A DNA stretch of 52,983 nt from assembly GCF_028715765.1 (NCBI RefSeq), contig NZ_JAQURE010000023.1, forward strand, positions 1 through 52,983, given 5' to 3'. The stretch is from Rhodoferax sp. GTDB taxonomy: Bacteria; Pseudomonadota; Gammaproteobacteria; Burkholderiales; Burkholderiaceae_C. Made by a program: the position numbers and the translations under genes. The first letter of the stretch is position 1. Each line of letters begins with the position of its first letter. The notes under the pieces were generated by a model. It made no database searches. It was not told the origin of the DNA and saw only the letters and a program-made list of their open reading frames with translations. This document shows positions 33,675 through 47,020 of the stretch, one piece after another.

Positions 33675-34799
33675 ATGAATTCCATTGACCTTCAAACTGT
33701 TTTGATTGACTTAGGTGCACGCAGCTACCACATTGCCATCCGTGGCTCGCTGTTTGACAACCCCTTGAGCTACGCCGAGCTGCCCGCCGCCCAAAGCGCA
33801 CTGATTGTGACCAACACCACGGTCGGCCCTCTGTATGCGGCGCAGTTGCAAAAAGCCTTGAGCGGCAAATACCCGCAGGTGCACACCGTGGTGCTGCCTG
33901 ATGGCGAAGCCTTCAAAACCTGGGAAAGCCTGAACCTGATTTTTGACGCGCTGCTGCAGCACGGCTGTGACCGCAAAACCACGCTGTTTGCGCTGGGCGG
34001 TGGTGTGGTGGGCGACATGACCGGGTTTGCCGCGGCCAGCTACATGCGCGGTGTGCCGTTTGTGCAAGTGCCCACTACCTTGCTGGCGCAGGTGGATTCG
34101 TCGGTGGGGGGCAAAACCGCCATCAACCACCCGCTGGGCAAAAACATGATTGGCGCTTTTTACCAGCCGCTCAAAGTGGTCTGCGACCTGCACACGCTCA
34201 AATCCCTGCCAGCCCGGGAGCTCAGCGCGGGCTTGGCTGAAGTCATCAAATATGGCCCGATTGCCGACATGGCTTTGATGGCCTGGCTTGAGGCGCACAT
34301 GACTGACGTCATGGCGCGTGAACCCGCTGCGCTGGCGCAGGTGGTCAAGCGCAGTTGCGAGATCAAAGCCTGGGTGGTGGGGCAAGACGAGCGCGAGTCT
34401 GGCCTGCGTGCCATTTTGAATTTTGGTCACACCTTTGGCCATGCCATCGAGGCCGGTTTGGGCTACGGCCAATGGCTGCATGGCGAAGCCGTGGGCGCGG
34501 GCATGGTGATGGCGGCGCACCTGTCGCTGCGGCTGGGCTTGGTGGATGCGCTGTTTGTGGCACGCCTGACACGGCTCATTGCCCAAGCCGGTTTGCCGGT
34601 GCAAGGCGCAGTGCTGGACGCAGCAGACAACGCCGGGCGCTACTTGGCGCTGATGCACCTCGACAAAAAATCAGAAGCCGGTGACATCAAATTTGTGCTG
34701 ATCGACGGCCCCGGTCGCGCCATTGTGCGCACCGCACCCGAGGCCATGGTGCGTCAGGTGATTGACTTGTGTTGCAGTGAAAAGATATTAAAAATATAG
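33675..34799 (+). CDS. aroB: 3-dehydroquinate synthase
   Basis: A 374-residue NAD- and metal-dependent cyclase of the shikimate pathway. Diagnostic segments are [22 protein letters not shown] (NAD site), [20 protein letters not shown] and [25 protein letters not shown], which contains the metal-binding His and Glu. The ATG at 33675 aligns with the family. It normally follows aroK directly; here a toxin-antitoxin pair separates the two. Its stop codon falls within repeat copy E. Confidence 0.96.
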   Translation: MNSIDLQTVLIDLGARSYHIAIRGSLFDNPLSYAELPAAQSALIVTNTTVGPLYAAQLQKALSGKYPQVHTVVLPDGEAFKTWESLNLIFDALLQHGCDRKTTLFALGGGVVGDMTGFAAASYMRGVPFVQVPTTLLAQVDSSVGGKTAINHPLGKNMIGAFYQPLKVVCDLHTLKSLPARELSAGLAEVIKYGPIADMALMAWLEAHMTDVMAREPAALAQVVKRSCEIKAWVVGQDERESGLRAILNFGHTFGHAIEAGLGYGQWLHGEAVGAGMVMAAHLSLRLGLVDALFVARLTRLIAQAGLPVQGAVLDAADNAGRYLALMHLDKKSEAGDIKFVLIDGPGRAIVRTAPEAMVRQVIDLCCSEKILKI

Positions 34800-34847
34800 C
34801 TGCTAACGCTTATTCCATAAGCTCTAGAGCCTTATTTCTTATATAAA
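34793..34847 (+). repeat. Interspersed palindromic repeat, copy E (forward)
   Basis: The sequence is AATATAGCTGCTAACGCTTA, then TTCCATAAGCTCTAGAGCCT, then TATTTCTTATATAAA. The stem GCTTAT / ATAAGC has a 3-base loop. It carries the aroB stop codon at one end and reaches to one base before the ATG of the next gene at the other. Confidence 0.88.
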
Positions 34848-34848
34848 A

Positions 34849-36033
34849 ATGCCTTTGGCCTCCTATGCCTGCGACCCTGCCCACAGCCGTGGGCGGCGCT
34901 ACCCCCAAGCCCCTGCACCCACCCGAACCGACTACCAGCGCGACCGCGACCGCATTGTGCACAGCACCGCATTTCGGCGGCTGGTGTACAAAACCCAGGT
35001 GTTTTTGAACCACGAGGGTGACCTGTTTCGCACCCGCCTGACGCATTCCCTGGAGGTGGCGCAACTGGGCCGCTCGATGGCGCGCACACTCAAGCTCAAT
35101 GAAGACCTGGTAGAAGCCATTGCCCTGGCGCATGACCTGGGTCACACCCCGTTTGGCCATGCTGGGCAAGATGCGCTGAACGACTGCATGGCTGCTCATG
35201 GCGGCTTTGAGCACAACCTGCAAAGCCTGCGCGTGGTTGACCACCTGGAGCAGCGCTACCCCGAGTTCGATGGCTTGAACCTGAGTTTTGAGACCCGCGA
35301 AGGCATTTTGAAACATTGCTCGCAAGCCAACGCCAAAGCCCTTGAGGCACTTGAGCCTGGCGGCGTTGCGCAGCGTTTTTTGCACCACAGCCAGCCCAGC
35401 CTGGAAGCCCAGTTGTGCAACCTGGCCGATGAAATTGCCTACAACGCGCATGACATTGACGACGGCGTGCGCTCAGGCCTGATCAGCTTGAGCCAGCTGC
35501 AGGTGGTGCCGCTGTTTGCCCAGTTTTACCAGCAAACCATGGCTGAGCACCCGCACCTTGCCGAGCCCGCGCAGGGGCGGCGCTTGTTGTATGAGTCGAT
35601 TCGCCGCATGCTCAGCGCCCAGGTCTATGACGTGATGGCCGCCACGCAAGCTGCCATCGACGCCGCCCAGCCTGCCGATGCCGCTGCCGTGCGCCAATGC
35701 CTACCGCTGGTGCAGTTCAGCACCGCCATGCGCCAGCAGTCCAAGGCTTTGAAGGCTTTTTTGTTGCAACAGCTCTACCGCCACCCCCAAGTCATGCGCA
35801 CCACCGGTCAGGCGCAGCAGGTGGTGCGTGAGCTGTTTGATGTGTATTTGGCGCAGCCACAAGAGCTGCCTGCGCGCTACCAACCCAAAGTACAGGCAGG
35901 TGAAAGTGCTGCGGGTCAGACTCCTGCCGCACGCCATGTGGCCGACTACATTGCTGGCATGACCGACCGCTTTGCCCTGCGTGAGCACCACCGCCTGACC
36001 GGCCAAACCCTTTTAACGGAACCTTCCCCATGA
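34849..36033 (+). CDS. Deoxyguanosinetriphosphate triphosphohydrolase-like HD-domain protein
   Basis: A 394-residue HD-domain phosphohydrolase of the dGTPase-like family. The metal site is formed by RTRLTHSLEVAQ (His), AHDLGHTPFGHAG (HD pair) and the later LADEIAYNAHDIDDG (Asp). The N-terminal GRRYPQAPAPTRTDYQRDRDRIVHSTAFRRL is the signature of this subgroup. It is thought to cleave dNTPs to nucleoside and tripolyphosphate. The ATG lies immediately after repeat copy E with no clear ribosome binding site. A DUF1415 gene overlaps its stop by 4 bases. Confidence 0.9.
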   Translation: MPLASYACDPAHSRGRRYPQAPAPTRTDYQRDRDRIVHSTAFRRLVYKTQVFLNHEGDLFRTRLTHSLEVAQLGRSMARTLKLNEDLVEAIALAHDLGHTPFGHAGQDALNDCMAAHGGFEHNLQSLRVVDHLEQRYPEFDGLNLSFETREGILKHCSQANAKALEALEPGGVAQRFLHHSQPSLEAQLCNLADEIAYNAHDIDDGVRSGLISLSQLQVVPLFAQFYQQTMAEHPHLAEPAQGRRLLYESIRRMLSAQVYDVMAATQAAIDAAQPADAAAVRQCLPLVQFSTAMRQQSKALKAFLLQQLYRHPQVMRTTGQAQQVVRELFDVYLAQPQELPARYQPKVQAGESAAGQTPAARHVADYIAGMTDRFALREHHRLTGQTLLTEPSP

Positions 36034-36617
36034 ACCTTGATGACCCAGTGGTGGCCGATACCGTGGCCTGGCTAGAGCGCGCCGTGATCGGCCTGAACCT
36101 GTGTCCGTTTGCCAAAAGTGTGCACGTCAAAGGCCAAGTGCATTATTTCGTCAGCCAGGCCACCTCACCAGAGGCCTTGATGGATGACTTGATCATTCAG
36201 CTCAATGAGCTTGCAGCGCTTGATGCGATTGCGCGAGACACTACATTGTTAATAGCGCCTAAGTGTCTGCAAGACTTTTTGGATTTCAACGATTTCCTGG
36301 CGCTGGCCGACCAGGCACTGGCTGACCTTGAGCTTGAGGGTGTGCTGCAAATTGCCTCGCTGCACCCGCAATACCAGTTTGCCGGCACCCGCCCAGACGA
36401 TGTCACCAACTGCACCAACCGCAGCCCCTACCCCACGCTGCACCTGTTGCGAGAGGACAGCATTGACCGCGCTGTGGCTGCATTTCCCCACCCTGAGACC
36501 ATTTTTGAGGCCAACATGCAAACCCTGGAGCGCCTGGGCGCGGCGGGCTGGGCCGCCTTGAACGTGGGTGCCACACCCGCTGCACCCCAGGCCGTGGATG
36601 GCATCATCAGCAAATGA
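36030..36617 (+). CDS. DUF1415-family protein
   Basis: A 195-residue protein of unknown function. Conserved-looking segments are LERAVIGLNLCPFAKSVHVKGQVHYFVS, LLIAPKCLQDFLDFNDFLALAD and IASLHPQYQFAGTRPDDVTNCTNRSPYPTLHLLRE. The invariant-looking Cys in NLCPFAK and the NRSPYPTLH motif suggest a catalytic or metal site, but no activity is known to me. The start overlaps the dGTPase-like gene by 4 bases and the end overlaps the methyltransferase gene by 4 bases, so the three are tightly coupled. Confidence 0.85.
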   Translation: MNLDDPVVADTVAWLERAVIGLNLCPFAKSVHVKGQVHYFVSQATSPEALMDDLIIQLNELAALDAIARDTTLLIAPKCLQDFLDFNDFLALADQALADLELEGVLQIASLHPQYQFAGTRPDDVTNCTNRSPYPTLHLLREDSIDRAVAAFPHPETIFEANMQTLERLGAAGWAALNVGATPAAPQAVDGIISK

Positions 36618-37546
36618 AAAACAAACCCCTTGACCGCCCCGGCCGTCACTCCGCAGGTGCCCAAACCGCCGCCAAAGTTTCCGCCAAAGCCGGTGCGGCC
36701 GATGCGCTGGCCAACGACATTCGCCCCGGCCAGTCATTGGAGCTACTCAAAGAACTGCACATCCTGACCCGCGAAGGCAAACTCAACCAAGACTCGCGCC
36801 GCAAGCTCAAGCAGGTCTACCACCTGTACCAGTTCATTGAAAAGCTGTTGCAAGAGCTGCCCACCCAGCCTGGCATCAGCCTGGCTGACCACGGTGCTGG
36901 CAAGTCTTACCTGGGTTTTATTTTGTACGACCTGTTTTTCAAGCAGCGCAGCAGCGGCCACATCTACGGCATTGAAACCCGTGCTGAACTGGTTGAAAAA
37001 TCGGCCGCATTGGCGCAGCGGTTGGGCTTTGAGCGCATGTCGTTTTTGAACCTGACGGTGGCGCAATCAGCGCAGTCAAGCCTGCTGCCCAGCCGCATCG
37101 ACGTGGTCACAGCGCTGCATGCTTGCGACACCGCCACCGACGACGCCATCGCCTTTGGCCTGCAAAAACAAGCCCGTTTCATGGTGCTGGTGCCGTGCTG
37201 CCAAGCCGAGGTGGCGCGGGTGCTGAGCCAGCACAAAGCCTTGTCACTGCAGCGCAGCGCGCTCTCAGAATTGTGGCGCCATCCGCTCCACACCCGCGAA
37301 CTGGGCAGCCAGATCACCAACGTGTTGCGTTGCCTGTACCTGGAGGCCTGTGGCTACCAGGTCACCGTGACCGAGCTGGTGGGCTGGGAGCACAGCATGA
37401 AAAACGAGCTGATTTTGGCGCGCTACACCGGTCATCCAAAGCGCGCAGCGGCTCAGCGCTTGCGTGAAGTGCTTGAACAATTTGGTTTGACCGAGCTGCT
37501 TCACACACGCTTTACAAGCCTGCCTGACAATGCCGCTTTGGCCTGA
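36614..37546 (+). CDS. Class I SAM-dependent methyltransferase (Methyltransf_32-like)
   Basis: A 310-residue methyltransferase. The SAM-binding motif I is in LADHGAGKSYLGFILYDLF near residues 95-113, and IYGIETRAELVEKSAALA supplies the acidic residue binding the ribose. VVTALHACDTATDDAIAFG and VLVPCCQAEV match the AHxCDxxTD and PCCQ motifs of the METTL25/GSTCD-like group. The substrate is unknown; RNA has been suggested for relatives. The N-terminal 35 residues are basic and Ala-rich, perhaps a disordered nucleic-acid-binding tail. Confidence 0.82.
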   Translation: MKNKPLDRPGRHSAGAQTAAKVSAKAGAADALANDIRPGQSLELLKELHILTREGKLNQDSRRKLKQVYHLYQFIEKLLQELPTQPGISLADHGAGKSYLGFILYDLFFKQRSSGHIYGIETRAELVEKSAALAQRLGFERMSFLNLTVAQSAQSSLLPSRIDVVTALHACDTATDDAIAFGLQKQARFMVLVPCCQAEVARVLSQHKALSLQRSALSELWRHPLHTRELGSQITNVLRCLYLEACGYQVTVTELVGWEHSMKNELILARYTGHPKRAAAQRLREVLEQFGLTELLHTRFTSLPDNAALA

Positions 37547-37655
37547 CACGGGTGCCCTGGCTGGCCGGTGCAACGGTGTGGCCCACCGGCGCTGTCAACA
37601 GCTGGCGCAGTCAGCCCGTTGCTTGACACTCAACCCTCTTTGATAAGGATCGACG

Positions 37656-38120
37656 ATGAAGAAATTTGTATCCCTGGCGGCCGTTGCCGCTTTGACTTTG
37701 AGCCTGGGTGCTTGCTCAACCAGCAGCCCCGATGTGATTCAGCGCGGTGACGCACAACGCATGTCGCTGGTCGAAGACGGCGTGGTGCTGACGGTGCGCA
37801 ATGTGGTGGTGGATGGCAGCCAAAGCGGCATGGGCGCGGCAGTCGGCGGGGTCACCGGTGCGGTGGCAGGTGCCAGCCGGGGTGGTGGCCGTGCCGAGAG
37901 CAATGCCATTGGCTTGCTGGTGGGCGTGGCCGGTGCAGTGGCGGGCAATGCCATTGAGCGCATGGCCACCCGCGAAGACGCCACTGAGCTGCTGGTGCAG
38001 CTCAAAGGTGGCGAACGCCGCGCAGTGGTGCAAGCCAAGGGCGGTGAAGTGCTGGTGCCCGGCGACAAGGTGATTTTGATCACCACCGGCGGCAAAGTGC
38101 GTGTGGCCAAAGCCCCCTGA
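37656..38120 (+). CDS. Glycine-zipper outer membrane lipoprotein (SlyB-like)
   Basis: A 154-residue lipoprotein: signal MKKFVSLAAVAALTLSLGAC with the lipobox LGAC at residue 20. The middle has a glycine-zipper stretch, GMGAAVGGVTGAVAGASRGGG then IGLLVGVAGAVAGNAIE, that would form a transmembrane or membrane-embedded hairpin, as in SlyB/Pcp-type proteins. The C-terminal part is a small beta domain (LLVQLKGGERRAVVQAKGGEV...). The ATG has a good AAGGA site. It is likely anchored in the outer membrane and structural in role. Confidence 0.85.
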   Translation: MKKFVSLAAVAALTLSLGACSTSSPDVIQRGDAQRMSLVEDGVVLTVRNVVVDGSQSGMGAAVGGVTGAVAGASRGGGRAESNAIGLLVGVAGAVAGNAIERMATREDATELLVQLKGGERRAVVQAKGGEVLVPGDKVILITTGGKVRVAKAP

Positions 38121-38144
38121 GTCCAACGGTATTGAGGTGACTGC

Positions 38145-38849
38145 ATGGCGCGTTTGCCCCGCTTGACCTTGCCAGACTTCCCGCACCATGTGATGGCACG
38201 GGGCAACAACCGCCAAGCCATCTTTTTATCTCCGTCAGACCGCCTCAAGCTGCTGGCGCTGCTGCAAGAGGCCGCGCACAAGTTTGACGTGGCCGTGCAC
38301 GCCTATGTGCTGATGGACAACCACTTTCACCTGCTGGCCACGCCCCACACCCAGGCAGGCTTGCCCAGCATGATGCAAGCCGTGGGGCGCAGTTATGTGC
38401 GCTATTTCAATGCAGCGCACCAGCGCACTGGCACCTTGTGGGAGGGGCGCTACAAATCCACCCTGATTCAGTCAGATCGCTACCTGCTGACCTGCATGGT
38501 CTACATTGACCTCAACCCGGTGCGCGCTGGGATGGTGGCGCAGCCGCAAGATTACCCGTGGTCGAGCCATCTGCACTATTTGGGGGTGCGCTCAGACCGG
38601 TTGATCACGCCGCACGCTTTGTATTGGGAACTGGGCAACACCCCGTTTGCGCGCGAGGCGGCTTATGCCGAAATGGTGCAAAGTGGCATCAATACGGTGC
38701 AGCAAACGGCTTTGACGGATGCCACGCTACAGGGCTGGGCCTTGGGTGAGCCAGATTTTGTGGCTGAATTGCAAAAACGAACCGAACGCCGCGTGGCCAA
38801 AACCACTGCTGGGCGGCCGATTTCCACTCAAAAGATCACAGTCAAATAA
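38145..38849 (+). CDS. REP-associated tyrosine transposase (RAYT, Y1/IS200-like)
   Basis: A 234-residue single-strand DNA transposase of the Y1 family. The HUH metal site is in YVLMDNHFHLLATP. The catalytic Tyr is expected in the helix GRSYVRYFN, followed by the family signature TGTLWEGRYKS and DLNPVRAGMV. The N-terminal RLTLPDFPHHVMARGNNRQ is the usual RAYT opening. RAYTs process REP hairpins; they are domesticated, single-copy genes rather than full insertion sequences. No IS ends are visible. The stop codon is inside repeat copy F, which ties this enzyme to the window's repeat family. Confidence 0.9.
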   Translation: MARLPRLTLPDFPHHVMARGNNRQAIFLSPSDRLKLLALLQEAAHKFDVAVHAYVLMDNHFHLLATPHTQAGLPSMMQAVGRSYVRYFNAAHQRTGTLWEGRYKSTLIQSDRYLLTCMVYIDLNPVRAGMVAQPQDYPWSSHLHYLGVRSDRLITPHALYWELGNTPFAREAAYAEMVQSGINTVQQTALTDATLQGWALGEPDFVAELQKRTERRVAKTTAGRPISTQKITVK

Positions 38850-38898
38850 GCCTCTAGTGCTTATGAATAAAGCGCTAATAGCTATTTATTTTGATATG
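38844..38898 (-). repeat. Interspersed palindromic repeat, copy F (inverted; abuts the RAYT gene)
   Basis: On the minus strand it reads AAATAGCTATTAGCGCTTTA, then TTCATAAGCACTAGAGGCTT, then ATTTGAC. It carries the RAYT stop codon (TAA at 38847-38849). It is closest in sequence to copy C. Confidence 0.88.
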
Positions 38899-38901
38899 TC
38901 C

Positions 38902-38960
38902 CCAATTAATTTAGAAAAGTTGATTCTGAAAATTAATTGGAATCTGACCCCAATTATTTT
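38902..38960. repeat. AT-rich inverted repeat and direct repeat downstream of the RAYT gene
   Basis: CCAATTAATTT (38902-38912) and AAATTAATTGG (38930-38940) are perfect 11-bp complements around 17 bases. A partial direct copy follows: TCCCCAATTAATTT against ACCCCAATTATTTT. It may be a RAYT-associated cruciform or a transcription terminator without a T run. Together with copy F it occupies most of the RAYT-gltB gap. Confidence 0.65.
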
Positions 38961-38963
38961 GTT

Positions 38964-38979
38964 TGGCACAGTTGCTGCA
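38964..38979 (+). promoter_or_regulatory. Candidate sigma-54 promoter for gltBD
   Basis: TTGGCACAGTTGCTGCA has GG at 38965-38966 and GC at 38977-38978 with exactly ten bases between them, the invariant -24/-12 spacing. It agrees with TGGCAC-N5-TTGCA except for one base (CTGCA). The predicted transcription start is near 38990, about 30 bases before the gltB ATG. Nitrogen assimilation genes are classic sigma-54/NtrC targets. I saw no convincing NtrC site upstream, where the RAYT repeats now lie. Confidence 0.5.
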
Positions 38980-39021
38980 ATGCGGTAAAGTTGAGTTATC
39001 TGCCATTTTTTAGGAGCGCGC

Positions 39022-43755
<4,734 letters not shown>

Positions 43756-43814
43756 GGCAGTTGCAAGTTGGCCCCTTTAACCCGTCATAGACGTTTAGAC
43801 AGATAGGAAACATC

Positions 43815-45281
43815 ATGGGAAAAGTCACCGGTTTCATGGAATACGAGCGCATTGAAGAAGGCTACAAACCCGTGCCTGAGCGCTTGAAAAATTACAAAGA
43901 GTTTGTGATTGGTCTCGATGACCAGGCCGCCAGCACGCAAGCGGCGCGCTGCATGGACTGCGGCACGCCGTTTTGCAACAACGGCTGCCCGGTCAACAAC
44001 ATCATTCCAGACTTCAACGACTTGGTTTACCACGCCGATTGGAAGACGGCCATTGATGTGCTGCACAGCACCAACAACTTTCCAGAATTCACCGGGCGCA
44101 TTTGTCCAGCGCCGTGCGAAGCAGCGTGCACGCTCAATGTGAACCAACTGCCGGTGGGCATCAAGAGCATTGAGCACGCCATCATTGACCGTGCTTGGGA
44201 GCACGGCTGGGTCAAACCACAGCCCGCCAAAATCAAAACTGGTAAAAAAGTGGCGGTGGTGGGCTCGGGTCCGGCCGGGCTGGCCGCATCGCAGCAACTG
44301 GCGCGCGCAGGCCACGATGTGACGCTGTTTGAGAAAAATGACCGTGTGGGTGGCCTGCTGCGCTATGGCATTCCAGACTTCAAGATGGAAAAAACCCACA
44401 TTGACCGCCGTGTTGAGCAGCTCAAGGCCGAGGGCGTGACCATTCGCACCGGCGTGCTGGTGGGCGAGCTACCCAAGGGCAGCAAGGTCACCAACTGGGC
44501 CAAAGAAACCGTGTCAGCCGCGCAGCTGCAAGCGGACTTTGATGCGGTGTTGTTGACTGGCGGCTCCGAACAAAGCCGAGACCTGCCGGTGCCAGGGCGC
44601 AACCTGGAAGGCATCCACTTCGCCATGGAATTTTTGCCCCAGCAAAACAAGATCAATGCCGGTGACAAGCTCAAAGGCCAGTTGCGTGCTGATGGCAAGC
44701 ATGTCATTGTGATCGGTGGCGGCGACACCGGCAGCGACTGTGTTGGCACCAGCAACCGCCATGGTGCAGTCAGCGTGACGCAGTTTGAGGTCATGCCAGA
44801 GCCCCCAGCTGAAGAAAATCGCCCCCTGACCTGGCCTTACTGGCCCATGAAGCTGCGTACCAGTTCCAGCCACGACGAAGGTTGTGTGCGCGAATTTGCC
44901 ATTTCTACCAAAGAATTTGTTGGCGAAAAAGGCAAGGTCACAGGGCTGAAGACCGTGCACATTGAGCTCAAAGACGGCAAGATGGTTGAAATTCCGGGCA
45001 CCGAGAAAGAGGTCAAAGCTGACCTGGTGCTGCTGGCCATGGGCTTTGTCAACCCAGTGGCTTCGGTGCTGGATGCTTTTGGCATTGACAAAGATGCCCG
45101 CGGCAACGCCCGTGCCAGCACCGACTTCACCGGCGGTTACGCCACCAATGTCGCCAAAGTGTTTGCTGCCGGTGACATGCGCCGTGGCCAAAGCTTGGTG
45201 GTCTGGGCCATTCGTGAAGGCCGCCAAGCGGCGCGTGCTGTGGATGAGTTTTTGATGGGTTTCAGCGACCTGCCAAGGTAA
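43815..45281 (+). CDS. gltD: Glutamate synthase small subunit
   Basis: A 488-residue subunit that takes electrons from NADPH and passes them to GltB. The N-terminal domain holds Cys for two 4Fe-4S clusters ([17 protein letters not shown] and [14 protein letters not shown]). The FAD site is [21 protein letters not shown], the NADPH site [16 protein letters not shown], and the C-terminal FAD contact [18 protein letters not shown]. It follows gltB by 59 bases with a GGAAA site before the ATG. Confidence 0.97.
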   Translation: MGKVTGFMEYERIEEGYKPVPERLKNYKEFVIGLDDQAASTQAARCMDCGTPFCNNGCPVNNIIPDFNDLVYHADWKTAIDVLHSTNNFPEFTGRICPAPCEAACTLNVNQLPVGIKSIEHAIIDRAWEHGWVKPQPAKIKTGKKVAVVGSGPAGLAASQQLARAGHDVTLFEKNDRVGGLLRYGIPDFKMEKTHIDRRVEQLKAEGVTIRTGVLVGELPKGSKVTNWAKETVSAAQLQADFDAVLLTGGSEQSRDLPVPGRNLEGIHFAMEFLPQQNKINAGDKLKGQLRADGKHVIVIGGGDTGSDCVGTSNRHGAVSVTQFEVMPEPPAEENRPLTWPYWPMKLRTSSSHDEGCVREFAISTKEFVGEKGKVTGLKTVHIELKDGKMVEIPGTEKEVKADLVLLAMGFVNPVASVLDAFGIDKDARGNARASTDFTGGYATNVAKVFAAGDMRRGQSLVVWAIREGRQAARAVDEFLMGFSDLPR

Positions 45282-45352
45282 AAGCACCTCATCGCTTATG
45301 ATTGACAGGCCGGGCGAGAACTTTGACAGTTCTTTCACCGGTCTTTCTATTT

Positions 45353-46171
45353 ATGGCCTTACCCACATCAAACTCCCTGGTTGAACTCAGTCACCTTAGC
45401 TTTGGCTATGGCGACCGCTTGATCCTGGACGACATCAACCTGACCCTTCCACGCGGCAAAGTCACCGCGCTCATGGGCGCCTCGGGCGGTGGCAAAACCA
45501 CGGTGTTGCGGCTCATTGGCGGGCAGGTGCAGGCACAGCGTGGACAGATGTTGTTTGACGGTCAAGACATCACCCCCATGACCCAGCCCGAGCTGTATGC
45601 AGTGCGTCGGCGCATGGGCATGCTGTTTCAGTTTGGGGCCTTGTTTGCCGACATGAATGTGTTTGAGAACGTGGCCTTTCCGCTGCGCGAGCACACTCAG
45701 TTGCCCGAGGTGCTGATTCGCAACGTGGTGCTGATGAAGCTCAATGCCGTCGGCTTGCGCGGCGCCCGTGAGTTGATGCCCAGTGACTTGAGCGGTGGCA
45801 TGGCGCGCCGTGTGGCGCTGGCACGTGCCATAGCGCTTGACCCGGAGCTGGTGATGTACGACGAACCCTTTGCCGGGCTAGACCCCATTTCTTTGGGGAC
45901 TGCAGCGCGTTTGATTCGTGAACTCAACGACGCTATGGGGCTGACCAGCATTTTTGTCTCGCACGACCTGGAGCAAACCTTTGCCATTGCCGACCAGGTG
46001 ATCATTTTGGCCAACGGCAAGATTGCCTGCCAGGGCACCCCCGACGAGGTGCGCCACAGCACTGACCCCCTGGTGTACCAATATGTCCACGCCCTGCCAG
46101 AGGGTCCGGTGCATTTTCACTACCCCGGCGTGAGCGTGGCGCAAGATTTTTCGGTTGAGGTGGTGTCATGA
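45353..46171 (+). CDS. mlaF: Phospholipid ABC transporter ATP-binding protein MlaF
   Basis: A 272-residue ATPase of the Mla system, which moves mislocalised phospholipids from the outer to the inner membrane. Walker A is GASGGGKTT, the signature SDLSGGMARRVALARA and Walker B VMYDEPFAGLDP, followed by the switch His in FVSHD. I chose the ATG at 45353 (MALPTSNSLVELSHL); the frame opens at 45302. mlaE overlaps its stop by 4 bases. The order F-E-D-A-C-B continues to 49215. Confidence 0.93.
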   Translation: MALPTSNSLVELSHLSFGYGDRLILDDINLTLPRGKVTALMGASGGGKTTVLRLIGGQVQAQRGQMLFDGQDITPMTQPELYAVRRRMGMLFQFGALFADMNVFENVAFPLREHTQLPEVLIRNVVLMKLNAVGLRGARELMPSDLSGGMARRVALARAIALDPELVMYDEPFAGLDPISLGTAARLIRELNDAMGLTSIFVSHDLEQTFAIADQVIILANGKIACQGTPDEVRHSTDPLVYQYVHALPEGPVHFHYPGVSVAQDFSVEVVS

Positions 46172-46950
46172 GCTGGTTTCACCCTGCAGCCATTGGCCTG
46201 AGTGTGCGGCGCCAGCTTGACCACATGGGGTTTGCCGCCCGGCTATTTGGCCGCTTGTGGTTGACGCTGGGCTACGCCCTCAGGCGCAATGCGCTGACGC
46301 GTGACCAGGTGCATTTCTTAGGCAATTACTCACTGCCCATCATTGGCGTGGCGGGTTTGTTTGTCGGGTTTGTGTTTGGCTTGCAGGGCTATTACGCGCT
46401 CAAGCGCTATGGCTCGGCCGAGGCTTTGGGCTTGCTGGTGACCTTGAGCCTGGTGCGCGAACTCGGCCCGGTGGTCACTGCCTTGCTGTTTGCCGGGCGA
46501 GCCGGCACGTCTTTGACGGCAGAGATTGGCCTGATGAAAGCCGGTGAGCAAATCAGCGTGATGGAGATGATGGCCGTTGACCCGGTGCAACGGGTGTTGG
46601 CACCACGCTTTTGGGCGGGCATTTTCACCATGCCGCTGCTCGCCGCAGTGTTCAGCGCCATGGGGGTGATTGGCGGCTGGGTGGTGGGTGTGTTGATGAT
46701 TGGGGTGGATGGTGGTGCGTTTTGGAGCCAGATTCAAGGAGGCGTGGACGTGTTCAAGGACATTGGCAACGGCGTGGTGAAAAGCTTTGTGTTTGGTGTG
46801 GCGGTCACGTTCATTGCCCTGCTACAAGGTTACAACGCGCAAGCCACTCCTGAAGGGGTGGCCAAGGCCACCACCCGCACCGTTGTGATGGCCTCACTGA
46901 CTGTGCTGGGTCTGGACTTTATCCTGACCGCCATGATGTTTACGATTTAG
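46168..46950 (+). CDS. mlaE: Phospholipid ABC transporter permease MlaE
   Basis: A 260-residue inner-membrane permease of the MlaE/YrbE family. An amphipathic N-terminal interface helix is followed by about five membrane helices. Conserved segments are LVRELGPVVTALLFAGRAGTSLTAEIGLMKAGEQISVMEMM and the VFKDIGNGVVKSFVFG region. It forms the channel at the base of the MlaD ring. The start overlaps mlaF by 4 bases. Confidence 0.94.
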   Translation: MSWFHPAAIGLSVRRQLDHMGFAARLFGRLWLTLGYALRRNALTRDQVHFLGNYSLPIIGVAGLFVGFVFGLQGYYALKRYGSAEALGLLVTLSLVRELGPVVTALLFAGRAGTSLTAEIGLMKAGEQISVMEMMAVDPVQRVLAPRFWAGIFTMPLLAAVFSAMGVIGGWVVGVLMIGVDGGAFWSQIQGGVDVFKDIGNGVVKSFVFGVAVTFIALLQGYNAQATPEGVAKATTRTVVMASLTVLGLDFILTAMMFTI

Positions 46951-47020
46951 AAATTTGTGGCACAAGCTAACGCTCCAAAAGGTGCGCCTGGTTTGTGACG
47001 CCATGTGAAAAGGAAAGTTG

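Noticed and set aside
37621-37655. TTGCTT and TGATAA as a promoter for the glycine-zipper lipoprotein gene
   Set aside because: The implied transcription start would be within a few bases of the ATG and would leave out the good ribosome binding site.
38145-38940. A complete insertion sequence around the RAYT gene
   Set aside because: No terminal inverted repeats, target duplication or second IS gene is present; the protein belongs to the domesticated RAYT group.
45302-45351. Two TTGACA boxes before mlaF (45302 and 45323), the second with TCTATT at 17-base spacing
   Set aside because: The second would start transcription beyond the mlaF ATG, and the first has no acceptable -10 box. An alternative mlaF start could revive it, but none is convincing.
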